34,181 nt of DNA, from NCBI GenBank assembly GCA_031291435.1, contig JARLJC010000031.1, positions 1 through 34,181 on the forward strand, written 5' to 3'. Origin of the DNA: Alphaproteobacteria bacterium (lineage in GTDB: Bacteria; Pseudomonadota; Alphaproteobacteria; UBA9219). This document shows positions 26,277 through 33,181 of the stretch, piece by piece. The notes under the pieces are model-generated. The model was given only the letters and a program-made list of their open reading frames with translations. It did no database searches and was not told the DNA's origin. Position numbers and translations under genes: made by a program. Within the stretch, counting starts at the first letter, position 1. Every line of letters begins with the position of its first letter.

Positions 26277-26307
26277 GGGGCGTGGGCGGTTTTGCCGCTT
26301 ACGCCCC
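26277..26307 (+). terminator. Hairpin terminator of the cold-shock gene
   Basis: A 13-bp stem (26277-26289 with 26295-26307, two G-U pairs, otherwise complete) has a ttttg loop and lies 30 bases after the csp stop. The tail is tcctgttt, poor in T, so termination may be partial. The -35 box of the next promoter lies inside the stem. Confidence 0.65.
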
Positions 26308-26320
26308 TCCTGTTTAGAAT
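26292..26320 (+). promoter_or_regulatory. Predicted promoter of the DEAD-box helicase
   Basis: TTGCCG (26292-26297), a 17-base spacer and TAGAAT (26315-26320) give 4/6 and 5/6 matches. It overlaps the csp terminator stem. Transcription from about 26327 would give a leader of about 215 bases. Confidence 0.5.
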
Positions 26321-26326
26321 AAAACT

Positions 26327-26541
26327 TCTCTTCCTCGTGAAGAGAGTGAAGTCCGCGAAACGTAACTTCGAAACGTAAATCGGTGGACTCCCAGGCGCGC
26401 GGCGGCCCGTTTCCCGAAACGTATCCCGCCCGGCTTACATTGGTAGAGCCCGATCGTTTCTCTATTTCTGTTCAATGACCAAACGATCAGGCTCCGGGAA
26501 CGATCCCGGCCAGCCCTTTTTATGTTTTGAAAGTTAGATCA
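26327..26541 (+). promoter_or_regulatory. Structured leader of the DEAD-box helicase with attenuator-like hairpin
   Basis: This non-coding leader contains three copies of CGAAACGTA (26356-26364, 26369-26377, 26415-26423). It also holds a hairpin CTCTTC/GAAGAG near 26328-26346. A longer stem pairs GAGCC and GATCGTTT (26446-26459) with AAACGATC and GGCTC (26481-26494), with one mismatch. A perfect 6-bp stem CCGGGA/TCCCGG (26494-26509) is followed by ccagccc and five T (26517-26521), resembling an intrinsic terminator about 20 bases before the start codon. The two last stems share base 26494, so they may compete. It does not match a riboswitch I know; attenuation is inference. Confidence 0.5.
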
Positions 26542-28131
26542 ATGCCCCATAGCAGTTTCAATAATTACGGCCTGCCGGAAAAGCTCGCCCATGCCCTCAT
26601 GCGCATGAAATTCACGGTGCCGACGCCCGTGCAGGCGCAAACCATTCCGGTCGCGCTCAAAGGCCACGATGTTCTGGGTTCGGCCCAGACCGGCACCGGC
26701 AAAACCGGCGCCTTCGGCATTCCGGTGATTGCCGGCCTGATGAACAATCCCGAAGCCGCCGCTTTGATTATGACTCCGACCCGCGAACTCGCGAGTCAGG
26801 TGATGGCTGCGATGGAGCCAATGATCCCGACCGTCGATATCCGCACGGCGCTTCTGATCGGCGGCGACCCGATGCCGCGCCAGCTGCATCAATTGCGCTT
26901 CAACCCGCGTTTGATCGTGGGCACGCCCGGCCGCATCAACGACCATCTCGAACGCGGCAGCCTTAAACTGGGCAACGTGAAATTCCTGGTGCTCGACGAA
27001 ACCGACCGCATGCTCGATATGGGCTTCGGCATCCAGATCGAACGCATCCTGAAACATGTCTCAAGCGACCGTCAGACTCTGCTGTTCTCGGCGACCTTGC
27101 CGCACAACATCACCAAACTGTCGGGCAAATATATGAAAGACCCGGTGCGCGTCGCGGTGGGTTCGACTTCGGCGGCCCATGTCAACATCAAGCAGGAAGT
27201 CATCCCCGTCACCGACGCCGACAAATACGGCAAGTTGCTGGAGCAGCTCGATACCCGCAAAGGCTCGATCATCATTTTCGTAAAAACGAAATACGGCACC
27301 GAGAAACTCGCGGTCAAACTGAGCAAGGAAGACCATAAGGCCGAAGCCATCCATGGCGATCTGCAGCAGCGGCGTCGTGAAAGAGTCATCCAGAATTTCC
27401 GCGACAAGAAATTCCGCATCCTGGTGGCGACCGACGTCGCCGCGCGCGGCCTCGATATTCCGCATATCGCCCATGTCATCAATTACGACATGCCGCAGGC
27501 GCCGGAAGATTACATCCACCGTATCGGCCGCACCGCGCGTGCCGGGGCGGAAGGCGAGGCGATCAGCTTCCTGACGGGGGCCGACAATCAGAAATGGCGC
27601 GCCATTCAGCGTTTGATGGCGGGCGAAGATCCTAACGCGCCGCAGCCGCGCGGCCCGCGTTCGGGCGGCGGCGGTGGTGGCGCGCGTCGCGGCTTCGGCA
27701 GCGGCGGCGGACGCAAACCTTTCTGGAAAAAAGACGGCGACCGCCCGCAGGGAGATCGTCCGCGCAGCGACCGCCCCCATAGCGACCGTCCGCGTGAGGA
27801 CAGGCCTCATAGCGACAAGCCGCGCGGCGAGCGTCCCTATAGCGACAAGCCGCATAGCGACAGACCTCGGAGTGACCGTCCCCGTAGCGACAGGCCTCAT
27901 AGCGACCGCCCGCATAGCGACAAGCCGCGCACCGAACGCGCCTATACGCCCAAACCCTGGGGCGACAAGCCGCGCAGCGATAAACCCCGCAGCGACAAAC
28001 CGCGGGGCGACGGTGCTAAATCATCCGACCGTCCGCTGGGGGATCGTCCCCGTACCGGCAAACCGGGCGGCGGCAAGCCCTATCGTGGCGGCGGCAAGCC
28101 GTTCGGCCGCAAACCGCCGCGCGCGGGATAA
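26542..28131 (+). CDS. DEAD-box RNA helicase (RhlE-like) with long basic disordered tail
   Basis: A 529-residue ATP-dependent RNA helicase. The core holds the Q motif (FNNYGL, then PTPVQAQTIP, residues 6-36), motif I AQTGTGKT (48-55), Ia PTRELA, Ib TPGR, motif II, III SAT (183-185), V ATDVAARGLDIP and VI HRIGRTARAG. Motif II reads DETD (152-155) instead of DEAD. After about residue 365 comes a glycine/arginine-rich stretch and then about 20 degenerate pentapeptides of the form SDRPR/HSDKP, ending in a Gly/Lys/Arg-rich tail. Such tails give extra RNA contact. The ATG at 26542 is chosen; a TTG at 26527 is open but unlikely. Placed after csp, it probably helps ribosome assembly or mRNA turnover at low temperature (inference). 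Confidence 0.93.
   Translation: MPHSSFNNYGLPEKLAHALMRMKFTVPTPVQAQTIPVALKGHDVLGSAQTGTGKTGAFGIPVIAGLMNNPEAAALIMTPTRELASQVMAAMEPMIPTVDIRTALLIGGDPMPRQLHQLRFNPRLIVGTPGRINDHLERGSLKLGNVKFLVLDETDRMLDMGFGIQIERILKHVSSDRQTLLFSATLPHNITKLSGKYMKDPVRVAVGSTSAAHVNIKQEVIPVTDADKYGKLLEQLDTRKGSIIIFVKTKYGTEKLAVKLSKEDHKAEAIHGDLQQRRRERVIQNFRDKKFRILVATDVAARGLDIPHIAHVINYDMPQAPEDYIHRIGRTARAGAEGEAISFLTGADNQKWRAIQRLMAGEDPNAPQPRGPRSGGGGGGARRGFGSGGGRKPFWKKDGDRPQGDRPRSDRPHSDRPREDRPHSDKPRGERPYSDKPHSDRPRSDRPRSDRPHSDRPHSDKPRTERAYTPKPWGDKPRSDKPRSDKPRGDGAKSSDRPLGDRPRTGKPGGGKPYRGGGKPFGRKPPRAG
27736..28053 (+). repeat. Degenerate 15-bp coding repeat (S-D-R/K-P-x tail of the helicase)
   Basis: Roughly twenty in-frame units of 15 bases encode variants of S/G-D/E-R/K-P-R/H/Y/Q. 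The unit is best kept between 27760 and 27930. It encodes a strongly charged, proline-spaced disordered tail. It is a protein-coding repeat and not a CRISPR: units are contiguous without unique spacers. Confidence 0.85.
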
Positions 28132-28139
28132 AGCTCTGG

Positions 28140-28601
28140 TTATTTGGCCGGGATGGGCGCTGGCGGCTGATGCATGCCGCCGGCCTCGCCCGCGCCATGC
28201 TCTTCGCGGCGCTCCTCGCGCATTTCCTTGCGCACGCCTTCCAGTTTTTCATGCAGGGCTACGGCGCGGACATGCAGCTTCTCGCGCCGTTCATCGAGCC
28301 CCATTTTTTCCTGCTGGCAGGCATCGACGCTTTTGTCGCGGCTCTTGACGCATTCATCCCATAATTTGTCGCGCGCAGCTTCGACGTCGTCGTGCTCCTT
28401 GCGCACCTGCTCGATTTCCTCGCGCAGATCCTGACGGTCGAGATTTTCCTGCCCGCGCTCGCCGTCCTGATGCTCGCCTGCCCCCGCTATTTGCGGCGGC
28501 GCGGATTCCGGCGTGTTGTTTTGCGCCTGCGCCGAAAGGCAGAGCGCGAATGAAAACGCGGCAGCCGTCAAAGCGAGGCGGCGCGAAAGCGGGCGGATCA
28601 T
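28140..28601 (-). CDS. Small exported coiled-coil protein of unknown function
   Basis: A 153-residue protein with a signal peptide (MIRPLSRRLALTAAAFSFALCLSAQAQ, cleavage near residue 26). A short Gln/Pro/Ala-rich linker follows. The rest is a highly charged helical region (REEIEQVRKEHDDVEAARDKLWDEC to MREERREEH) with coiled-coil character, and two cysteines about 13 residues apart (DECVKSRDKSVDACQQ) that could form a disulfide. The start at 28601 has AAGGAG 6 bases upstream; an open extension to 28631 lacks one. It is convergent with the helicase (8 bases between stops). I do not recognise the family. Its composition resembles periplasmic chaperone-like or stress proteins, but that is only a resemblance. 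Confidence 0.7.
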   Translation of the reverse strand: MIRPLSRRLALTAAAFSFALCLSAQAQNNTPESAPPQIAGAGEHQDGERGQENLDRQDLREEIEQVRKEHDDVEAARDKLWDECVKSRDKSVDACQQEKMGLDERREKLHVRAVALHEKLEGVRKEMREERREEHGAGEAGGMHQPPAPIPAK

Positions 28602-28680
28602 GGAAGGCTCCTTCAGGGATATTTCTTGCACGAGGCAAAACGTGGCAGGAAAGCGTGTCGCTAGTGTGGCAAAGGGGACG

Positions 28681-29259
28681 TTAAAAAACGTTAAGTTCAG
28701 TCACGATTTTGTCGAGTTTGGCGTCATACGGCCCCACGGGCACAGCGGCCACTTCCTGCGCCGCGAAGGCAACCCCCACCGCCAGCAGGGGTTTCCGCGC
28801 CCGCAAATCGGTCAGAGTGCGATCATAAAAACCCGCCCCATAGCCGAGTCGGTTATAGGCGCGGTCGAACGCCAGCAACGGCACCAGAAACACATCTGGC
28901 TCGACCACAGGCGCGGATGGTAGCGGCTCCAGAATGCCCATAGCGTTGGCGGCAAGGGGATCGTCGGCTCCATGGAGGCGGAAGATCAAAGGCTGGCCCC
29001 TTTGCGTGACCACGGGCAGGGCGATAGGGTGTCTCGCCTGGCGCAGCGCTTCGATCAGCAAAGCGGGGTCCATCTCGCCGCGAAAGGCGCGGTATCCGGC
29101 CACCACCGCTCCCGGCTCAAGTGAAACATTCTCTCGAAAATGATCGGTCAAAGCTTTGAAAGCGGAGGTGTTTTCGTGTCCGATGCCCAGACGCGCGGCG
29201 CGCAGCGAGATGCGCAGGCGGCGTTTTTGTTCGGCTAAAGACATTGGCTCGGCCTGCAT
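28681..29259 (-). CDS. 5-formyltetrahydrofolate cyclo-ligase
   Basis: This enzyme (5-FCL/MTHFS, YgfA family) converts 5-formyl-THF to 5,10-methenyl-THF with ATP in the cytoplasm, returning stored folate to the active pool. The 192 residues include an N-terminal basic helix (AEQKRRLRISLRAARLG), VAGYRAFRGEMDP with the substrate-side Glu, and the family signature LVPLLAFDRAYNRLGYGAGFYDR. The C-terminus has PVGPYDAKLDKIVTE. The start is placed at 29259 (29244, MSLAEQ, is an alternative) because a longer frame to 29328 would read through the 3' part of the 6S RNA. Location directly after 6S RNA matches the ssrS-ygfA arrangement of many proteobacteria. Confidence 0.93.
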   Translation of the reverse strand: MQAEPMSLAEQKRRLRISLRAARLGIGHENTSAFKALTDHFRENVSLEPGAVVAGYRAFRGEMDPALLIEALRQARHPIALPVVTQRGQPLIFRLHGADDPLAANAMGILEPLPSAPVVEPDVFLVPLLAFDRAYNRLGYGAGFYDRTLTDLRARKPLLAVGVAFAAQEVAAVPVGPYDAKLDKIVTELNVF

Positions 29260-29280
29260 CTTATGCCCGGAAAAAAGGGT

Positions 29281-29444
29281 GGAAGACCCCACATCGACCG
29301 TTGGCGTGTATTCCTCCGTGGCCTGCATAAGCAGGTGGGCGCCGTGTATCCGGGACCACGATCCCGGTCAGTGACAGCTCCCTGGAGAATCTAGTTATCG
29401 GCCCCGGGGATATAGCTGCCTGTCGTATCGCGCAGATGTCTTCC
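29281..29444 (-). ncRNA. ssrS: 6S RNA
   Basis: This is the small RNA that mimics an open promoter and binds sigma-70 RNA polymerase. Its location between zapA and the 5-FCL gene is the classic one. On the minus strand the 5' end GGAAGACATC (29444-29435) pairs with the 3' GATG...TCTTCC (to 29281) to form the closing stem. Interior segments include the GC-rich block around 29330-29345 and a central region with several bulges. A T-run (plus-strand aaaaaa at 29271-29276) follows the 3' end. The length of about 164 bases fits. End positions are estimates from the closing stem. Confidence 0.85.
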
Positions 29445-29454
29445 AAGGCTGATT

Positions 29455-29781
29455 TTACGCCCTGCCGACCTGCGATGCAAGTTGCGCGACGCGTTGCTTA
29501 AGATGATCGACGGCGGCCACGAACAAATCTTCCTGTTTGCCCATTTCGACCGTGGCAAGGGCCCGCGCTTCCAGCAATTTATCGGCCAAAGACAAGCAGG
29601 TAAGCATCAAATGGCGGGGTTCGGTCTGATTGCCGATTTTGTCGGCGACGGCCTTCATTTCCTTCTGAACCATATCGGCGACCTGGCGCAGGCGGGTTTC
29701 TTCGCCGGGGCCGCAATTAACCACATATTCCCGGTTATTAAGGGTAATCGCGAGTTTGGTGGCCGTGGATTTGCTGCTCAT
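29455..29781 (-). CDS. zapA: Cell division protein ZapA
   Basis: A 108-residue FtsZ-binding protein that promotes bundling of FtsZ filaments at the division site. The N-terminal part (KLAITLNNREYVVNCGPGEETRLRQVADMV) is the globular ZapA domain with the usual ITLNxRxYxVxCxxGEE pattern. The C-terminal half is a coiled coil (AVDHLKQRVAQLASQVG). The gene lies 9 bases after the DUF4164 gene and just before 6S RNA. This order is typical of alphaproteobacteria. A small, clear member of its family. Confidence 0.94.
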   Translation of the reverse strand: MSSKSTATKLAITLNNREYVVNCGPGEETRLRQVADMVQKEMKAVADKIGNQTEPRHLMLTCLSLADKLLEARALATVEMGKQEDLFVAAVDHLKQRVAQLASQVGRA

Positions 29782-29790
29782 GATTTTTCC

Positions 29791-30015
29791 TTAATGGCGC
29801 AGAATGCGTTCGACATGCTCGATCGTGTGGTCGAGGCGGGCGGCGACTTTCTGCGTCATGGCGAGAACTTCGCCTTCGCGCACGCGGCTTTGCTTGGCGA
29901 TTTCCGACTGGCGCTTCAGCGCGTCGCGCTGGGTGGCGGCATCGAGGCTGACCTTATCCTCGAGCGCGAAAATCGCTTCATCGAGGTCTTCCAAAGCTTG
30001 TTTCAAACGTTCCAT
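29791..30015 (-). CDS. DUF4164-like coiled-coil protein
   Basis: A 74-residue all-helical protein (MERLKQALEDLDEAIFALEDKV to LDHTIEHVERILRH) with heptad-like spacing. The position immediately upstream of zapA, and the ALEDLDEAIxxLE start, match the DUF4164 proteins of alphaproteobacteria. Its function is not known; linkage to zapA suggests a role near the division ring (inference). It is the first gene of the leftward unit, 9 bases before zapA. The low-complexity coil makes the family call less certain than the gene itself. Confidence 0.75.
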   Translation of the reverse strand: MERLKQALEDLDEAIFALEDKVSLDAATQRDALKRQSEIAKQSRVREGEVLAMTQKVAARLDHTIEHVERILRH

Positions 30016-30114
30016 GCAGCGCCCCCGAATCTCTTACCTTCCAAGCCTATAACGGCTGAGGCTCAGGCGTCAATCGAAAGGGAAAGGCGCAAGACTGGCG
30101 CAGGGGGAGGACGG

Positions 30115-30358
30115 GCATAGCGGCTGGGTGTCCCTCTCCCGCATGGCGGGAGAGGGAGGGACCCAAACCTGCTTAGGTTTGGGAGGGTGAGGGCGCGGTT
30201 GCCATAACAAACGACACTTCATAACAGCAACCGCACCCTCACCCGCCTTGCGCAAGAAAGGGCGCAAGGCACCCGCGGAGCTGCAACTGCCGAACATATG
30301 GTAGTTGTGTCGTTCCGCGCCCGCCGAAGAGCGGGAGAGGGACACCCAGCCGCTATGC
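30115..30358. repeat. 244-bp composite palindromic element (MITE/BIME-like)
   Basis: The 396-base gap between the DUF4164 gene and the small gene upstream of dcd holds this element. Its ends are perfect 28-base inverted repeats (30115-30142 and 30331-30358). Inside are four further helices in series: CCCTCTCCCGC/GCGGGAGAGGG (30132-30156, 11 bp); CCCAAACCT/AGGTTTGGG (30162-30183, 9 bp); an 18-bp stem with one mismatch (30185-30202 with 30227-30244); and GCCTTGCGC/GCGCAAGGC (30245-30270, 9 bp). The 11-bp stem shares its sequence with the terminal repeat. No transposase frame is inside. It resembles the GGGAGAGGG/CCCTCACCC-type repeats common in proteobacteria. No clear target-site duplication is seen. 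It may also act as a terminator for either side. Confidence 0.88.
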
Positions 30359-30411
30359 TCGCCCTTTAATGTCCCCTAGCCTCCGCCCCTGAAAACGGAT
30401 AGACAGAAAGC

Positions 30412-30543
30412 ATGAAAGCGAAACCTGAAAACGATGCGTCAAGCCGCGAAGAGCGCGATGCCGCTGCTCTACGGGAAAATCTGCGGAAACGGAAGCAACA
30501 GCAGCAAATCCGCGACGCTGCCAACAAGAATGAGGACAGATAA
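30412..30543 (+). CDS. Small highly charged protein upstream of dcd (unrecognised)
   Basis: A 43-residue frame begins at ATG 30412 ([20 protein letters not shown]) and ends KNEDR. Its TAA overlaps the dcd ATG (TAATG, 1-base overlap), the same coupling used by other genes in this genome. It is rich in Arg, Lys, Glu and Gln, with no hydrophobic stretch, and should be a short helix. The ribosome site is weak (gaaag 3 bases upstream). I do not recognise a family. The overlap and the lack of any other use for the region argue for a real gene, but it could simply be a translated leader peptide for dcd. Confidence 0.55.
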   Translation: MKAKPENDASSREERDAAALRENLRKRKQQQQIRDAANKNEDR

Positions 30544-31109
30544 TGCCGGTAATGCCCGACCATTGGATACGCAAGACTGCGCTCGAACAGGGCATGATCT
30601 CGCCTTTCGAGGAAAAATTGCAGCGCGACGGCGTGATTTCCTACGGGCTTTCCTCCTATGGTTATGACGCCCGTGTGTCGAACGATTTCAAAGTGTTCAC
30701 CAATGTCGATAATGCGCTGGTTGACCCGAAAAATTTTTCCGACGCCAGTTTCGTGACGCGTAAAACCGATGTCTGCATCATTCCGCCGAACTCGTTCGTG
30801 CTGGCGCATACGGTCGAATATTTCAAAATCCCGCGCGACATTCTGGTGATCTGCCTCGGCAAATCGACTTATGCGCGCTGCGGCCTCATCGTCAATGTCA
30901 CGCCGCTCGAACCCGAATGGGAAGGTCATGTGACGCTGGAAATCTCCAACACCACGCCGCTGCCCGCCAAAGTCTATGCCAATGAAGGCGTGTGCCAGTT
31001 TCTGTTCCTCAAGGCCGACAGCCTTTGCGAAACTTCCTATGCCGACCGCGGCGGCAAATATATGGGCCAGACCGGCGTGACTTTGCCGCGCATGGAAAAA
31101 CGGGCGTAA
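30543..31109 (+). CDS. dcd: dCTP deaminase
   Basis: It deaminates dCTP to dUTP, feeding dTTP synthesis, as a trimer in the cytoplasm. The 188 residues include [74 protein letters not shown] and [23 protein letters not shown], the conserved blocks for substrate and metal binding. A C-terminal [12 protein letters not shown] closes the active site. A second Met three codons in is an alternative start. It is coupled to a 43-codon frame upstream and followed by murA after 32 bases. Confidence 0.95.
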   Translation: MPVMPDHWIRKTALEQGMISPFEEKLQRDGVISYGLSSYGYDARVSNDFKVFTNVDNALVDPKNFSDASFVTRKTDVCIIPPNSFVLAHTVEYFKIPRDILVICLGKSTYARCGLIVNVTPLEPEWEGHVTLEISNTTPLPAKVYANEGVCQFLFLKADSLCETSYADRGGKYMGQTGVTLPRMEKRA

Positions 31110-31141
31110 CCCAATTTTCGATTTCTAACAGGACATATCTT

Positions 31142-32428
31142 ATGGACAGCATACGCATTAAAGGCGGCAAGACACTCAAGGGCCGCATTCCCATTAGCGG
31201 GGCCAAGAATGCCGCGCTGCCTTTGCTGGCTTCATGCCTTTTGACGGAAGAAACTTTGACGCTCGGCAATGTGCCGCATCTGGCCGATATCATCACGATG
31301 TCGAATTTGCTGGGGCAGCTCGGCGTCGAAATCAGTTTGAACGGCACCGCGCCCGGCGGTTACACGGGCCGCGTGATGGAACTGAAAGCCGCCACCCTTT
31401 CCGGCATCACCGCACCTTATGATCTGGTGCGCAAGATGCGGGCCAGCATTCTGGTGCTGGGGCCGCTGCTCGCGCGCGCGGGCGAGGCCAAGGTTTCGCT
31501 GCCCGGCGGCTGCGCCATCGGTTCGCGCCCGGTCGATCTGCATGTCACGGCGCTGCAGAAACTCGGCGCGGAAATAACGCTCGATAATGGATACATCCAC
31601 GCCCGCGCGCCCAAAGGCCTGACCGGCGGCGAGATTATTTTCCCGATGGTGACGGTAACCGGCACCGAAAACGCGATGATGGCCGCGACACTCGCCAAAG
31701 GCGAAACCACGATCGTGAATGCCGCGCGCGAACCCGAAGTGGTCGATCTCGCGCATTGCCTGGTGGCGATGGGCGCGCAGATCGAAGGTATCGGCTCCGA
31801 TCGTTTGCGCATCACGGGCAAAGATAAATTGCACGCCGCCCGCCACAATGTAGTGCCTGACCGCATCGAAGCAGGCACCTTCGCGATGGCCGCCGCCATC
31901 ACCAACGGCGAGATGGAACTGATCGGCGCGAAACTCGAACATCTCAACAGCGTCGCCACCATTCTCGCCGAAGCCGGGGTCGATATCACCGAAACATCCG
32001 AAGGTTTGATGGTGCGCCGCCTCAACAGCCTCAACGGCGTCGATGTGATGACCGAACCCTATCCCGGTTTTCCCACCGATCTGCAGGCGCAGATGATGGC
32101 CTTGATGTGCGTTGCCAATGGCGCGTCGATGATTACGGAAACCATTTTCGAAAACCGCTTCATGCATGTGCCGGAACTGAAACGCATGGGGGCCAATATC
32201 ACCGTGCATAATTCATCGGCGCTGGTGCGCGGCGTGCCGTTGCTGACCGGCGCGCCGGTCATGGCGACCGATCTGCGCGCGTCGGTTTCGCTGGCGCTGG
32301 CGGGATTGGCCGCGCGCGGCGAAACCACGCTCAACCGCATTTATCATCTCGATCGCGGCTATGAACGGCTGGAGGAAAAACTCGCGGCCTGCGGCGCCGA
32401 TATCGAACGCATCAAAGAGGCCGCGTGA
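31142..32428 (+). CDS. murA: UDP-N-acetylglucosamine 1-carboxyvinyltransferase
   Basis: The first committed enzyme of peptidoglycan synthesis, transferring enolpyruvate from PEP to UDP-GlcNAc. The 428 residues show the N-terminal [31 protein letters not shown] with the catalytic Lys-Asn pair, and the loop Cys124 in [13 protein letters not shown], which reacts with PEP and is the fosfomycin target. Conserved blocks [30 protein letters not shown] and [16 protein letters not shown] follow. The start at 31142 matches the family; open sequence to 30992 is the dcd gene read out of frame. An AGGA lies about 8 bases upstream. It overlaps the DUF2948 gene by 1 base. Confidence 0.97.
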   Translation: MDSIRIKGGKTLKGRIPISGAKNAALPLLASCLLTEETLTLGNVPHLADIITMSNLLGQLGVEISLNGTAPGGYTGRVMELKAATLSGITAPYDLVRKMRASILVLGPLLARAGEAKVSLPGGCAIGSRPVDLHVTALQKLGAEITLDNGYIHARAPKGLTGGEIIFPMVTVTGTENAMMAATLAKGETTIVNAAREPEVVDLAHCLVAMGAQIEGIGSDRLRITGKDKLHAARHNVVPDRIEAGTFAMAAAITNGEMELIGAKLEHLNSVATILAEAGVDITETSEGLMVRRLNSLNGVDVMTEPYPGFPTDLQAQMMALMCVANGASMITETIFENRFMHVPELKRMGANITVHNSSALVRGVPLLTGAPVMATDLRASVSLALAGLAARGETTLNRIYHLDRGYERLEEKLAACGADIERIKEAA

Positions 32429-32847
32429 TGACCGATATGCTTAAACTCCGCGCCAAGGATGCCGAAGATTTGCAGGTGATTTCCGCCGTGCTGCAGGACG
32501 CCATCGTGCCGGTCTGCGATCTGGCTTTTGAGCCGGACAATCAGCGTTTCGTCATGGCGACCCAGCGCCTGCGCCGTGCCGACGACGACAAGCAACCCTG
32601 CGAGCGCATCTGCTGCGCGGTCAATCTGCGCGGCGTGACGGGGGCCGAAACCCACGGCATCGACCTCAAGAACCGCGAACAGATCCTCGAATTGCTGGCG
32701 ATTATGCTGGAAAAAGACCGCCTGACCTTCGTTTTCGCGGGCGATGCGCGCATTCGCCTGGCGCTCGGCGACTGGGTTTTGCTGATCGAGGATTTCGGCG
32801 AGGCGTGGCCCGCGCTGTGCAATCCCTGCCACGATTCCGCCGCCTGA
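32428..32847 (+). CDS. DUF2948 family protein
   Basis: A 139-residue cytoplasmic protein with the DUF2948 pattern: MLKLRAKDAEDLQVISAVLQDAIVPVCDLAFEPDNQRFVM, a CCAVNLRGV strand and the C-terminal FAGDARIRLALGDWVLLIEDFG. The family is found almost only in alphaproteobacteria, typically just after murA as here. Function is unknown; the constant linkage suggests a cell-wall or growth-related role (inference). The ATG at 32428 overlaps the murA stop (TGATG). Several cysteines in the middle (PCERICCAVN) and end (LCNPC) are worth noting, though a metal site is not established. Confidence 0.85.
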   Translation: MTDMLKLRAKDAEDLQVISAVLQDAIVPVCDLAFEPDNQRFVMATQRLRRADDDKQPCERICCAVNLRGVTGAETHGIDLKNREQILELLAIMLEKDRLTFVFAGDARIRLALGDWVLLIEDFGEAWPALCNPCHDSAA

Positions 32848-32918
32848 GCCTTGTGGCTTGACGAAACCATATAAAAGGGCCATTTTTCGGCCCCTAACAA
32901 AGAAAGACACCTGTTTGA

Positions 32919-33137
32919 ATGGCTAAAGAAGACCTCCTCGAATTCGAAGGCATCGTCAGCGAAATCCTTCCCAACGCGATGTTCCGCGTCAAGCTCGATA
33001 ACGGGCATGAAGTGCTGGCCCACACATCCGGCAAGATGCGCAAGAACCGCATCCGCGTTCTGACCGGCGACAAGGTCAATGTCGAAATGACGCCCTATGA
33101 TTTGACCAAGGGACGCATCACGTTCCGGCACAAGTGA
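32919..33137 (+). CDS. infA: Translation initiation factor IF-1
   Basis: A 72-residue single S1-type OB-fold protein that occupies the A site of the 30S subunit during initiation. It opens [24 protein letters not shown], continues [27 protein letters not shown] and closes with [14 protein letters not shown], a near-complete match to the IF-1 consensus. The 71-base gap before it contains TATAAA at 32870-32875 and a short GGGCC/GGCCC hairpin (about 32877-32893), but no -35 box at standard spacing, so a separate promoter is only possible. Its start is unambiguous. Confidence 0.98.
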   Translation: MAKEDLLEFEGIVSEILPNAMFRVKLDNGHEVLAHTSGKMRKNRIRVLTGDKVNVEMTPYDLTKGRITFRHK

Positions 33138-33151
33138 CGAGCGAAGGCGTC

Positions 33152-33171
33152 ATCCCCGCGCAGGCGGGGAT
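33152..33171. repeat. Short REP-like hairpin between infA and maf
   Basis: ATCCCCGC (33152-33159), loop gcag and GCGGGGAT (33164-33171) form a perfect 8-bp stem in a GTCATCCCCGC-GGGGATCCA context. This exact kind of short palindrome is scattered in the intergenic regions of many proteobacteria. It lies in the 44-base gap between infA and maf and may stabilise or end the infA message. Confidence 0.7.
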
Positions 33172-33181
33172 CCATCTTTAA

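Noticed and set aside
27736..28053. Possible CRISPR or tandem non-coding repeat
   Set aside because: Units are contiguous, multiples of three, lack spacers and encode the helicase tail in frame.
29260..29328. N-terminal extension of the folate cyclo-ligase
   Set aside because: It reads through 6S RNA and has no family conservation.
30070..30345. Minus-strand open frame in the palindromic element
   Set aside because: It arises from the inverted repeats and has no start signal or conserved content.
30992..31141. Upstream extension of murA
   Set aside because: It lies inside dcd in another frame; the conserved MurA N-terminus begins at 31142.
31232..32209. Long antisense frame across murA (also 5906-7078, 1443-2426, 3483-4562, 4622-5752)
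   Set aside because: GC-rich codon bias leaves antisense frames open; the encoded peptides are His/Arg/Gln-rich with no recognisable domain, and the sense genes are clear.
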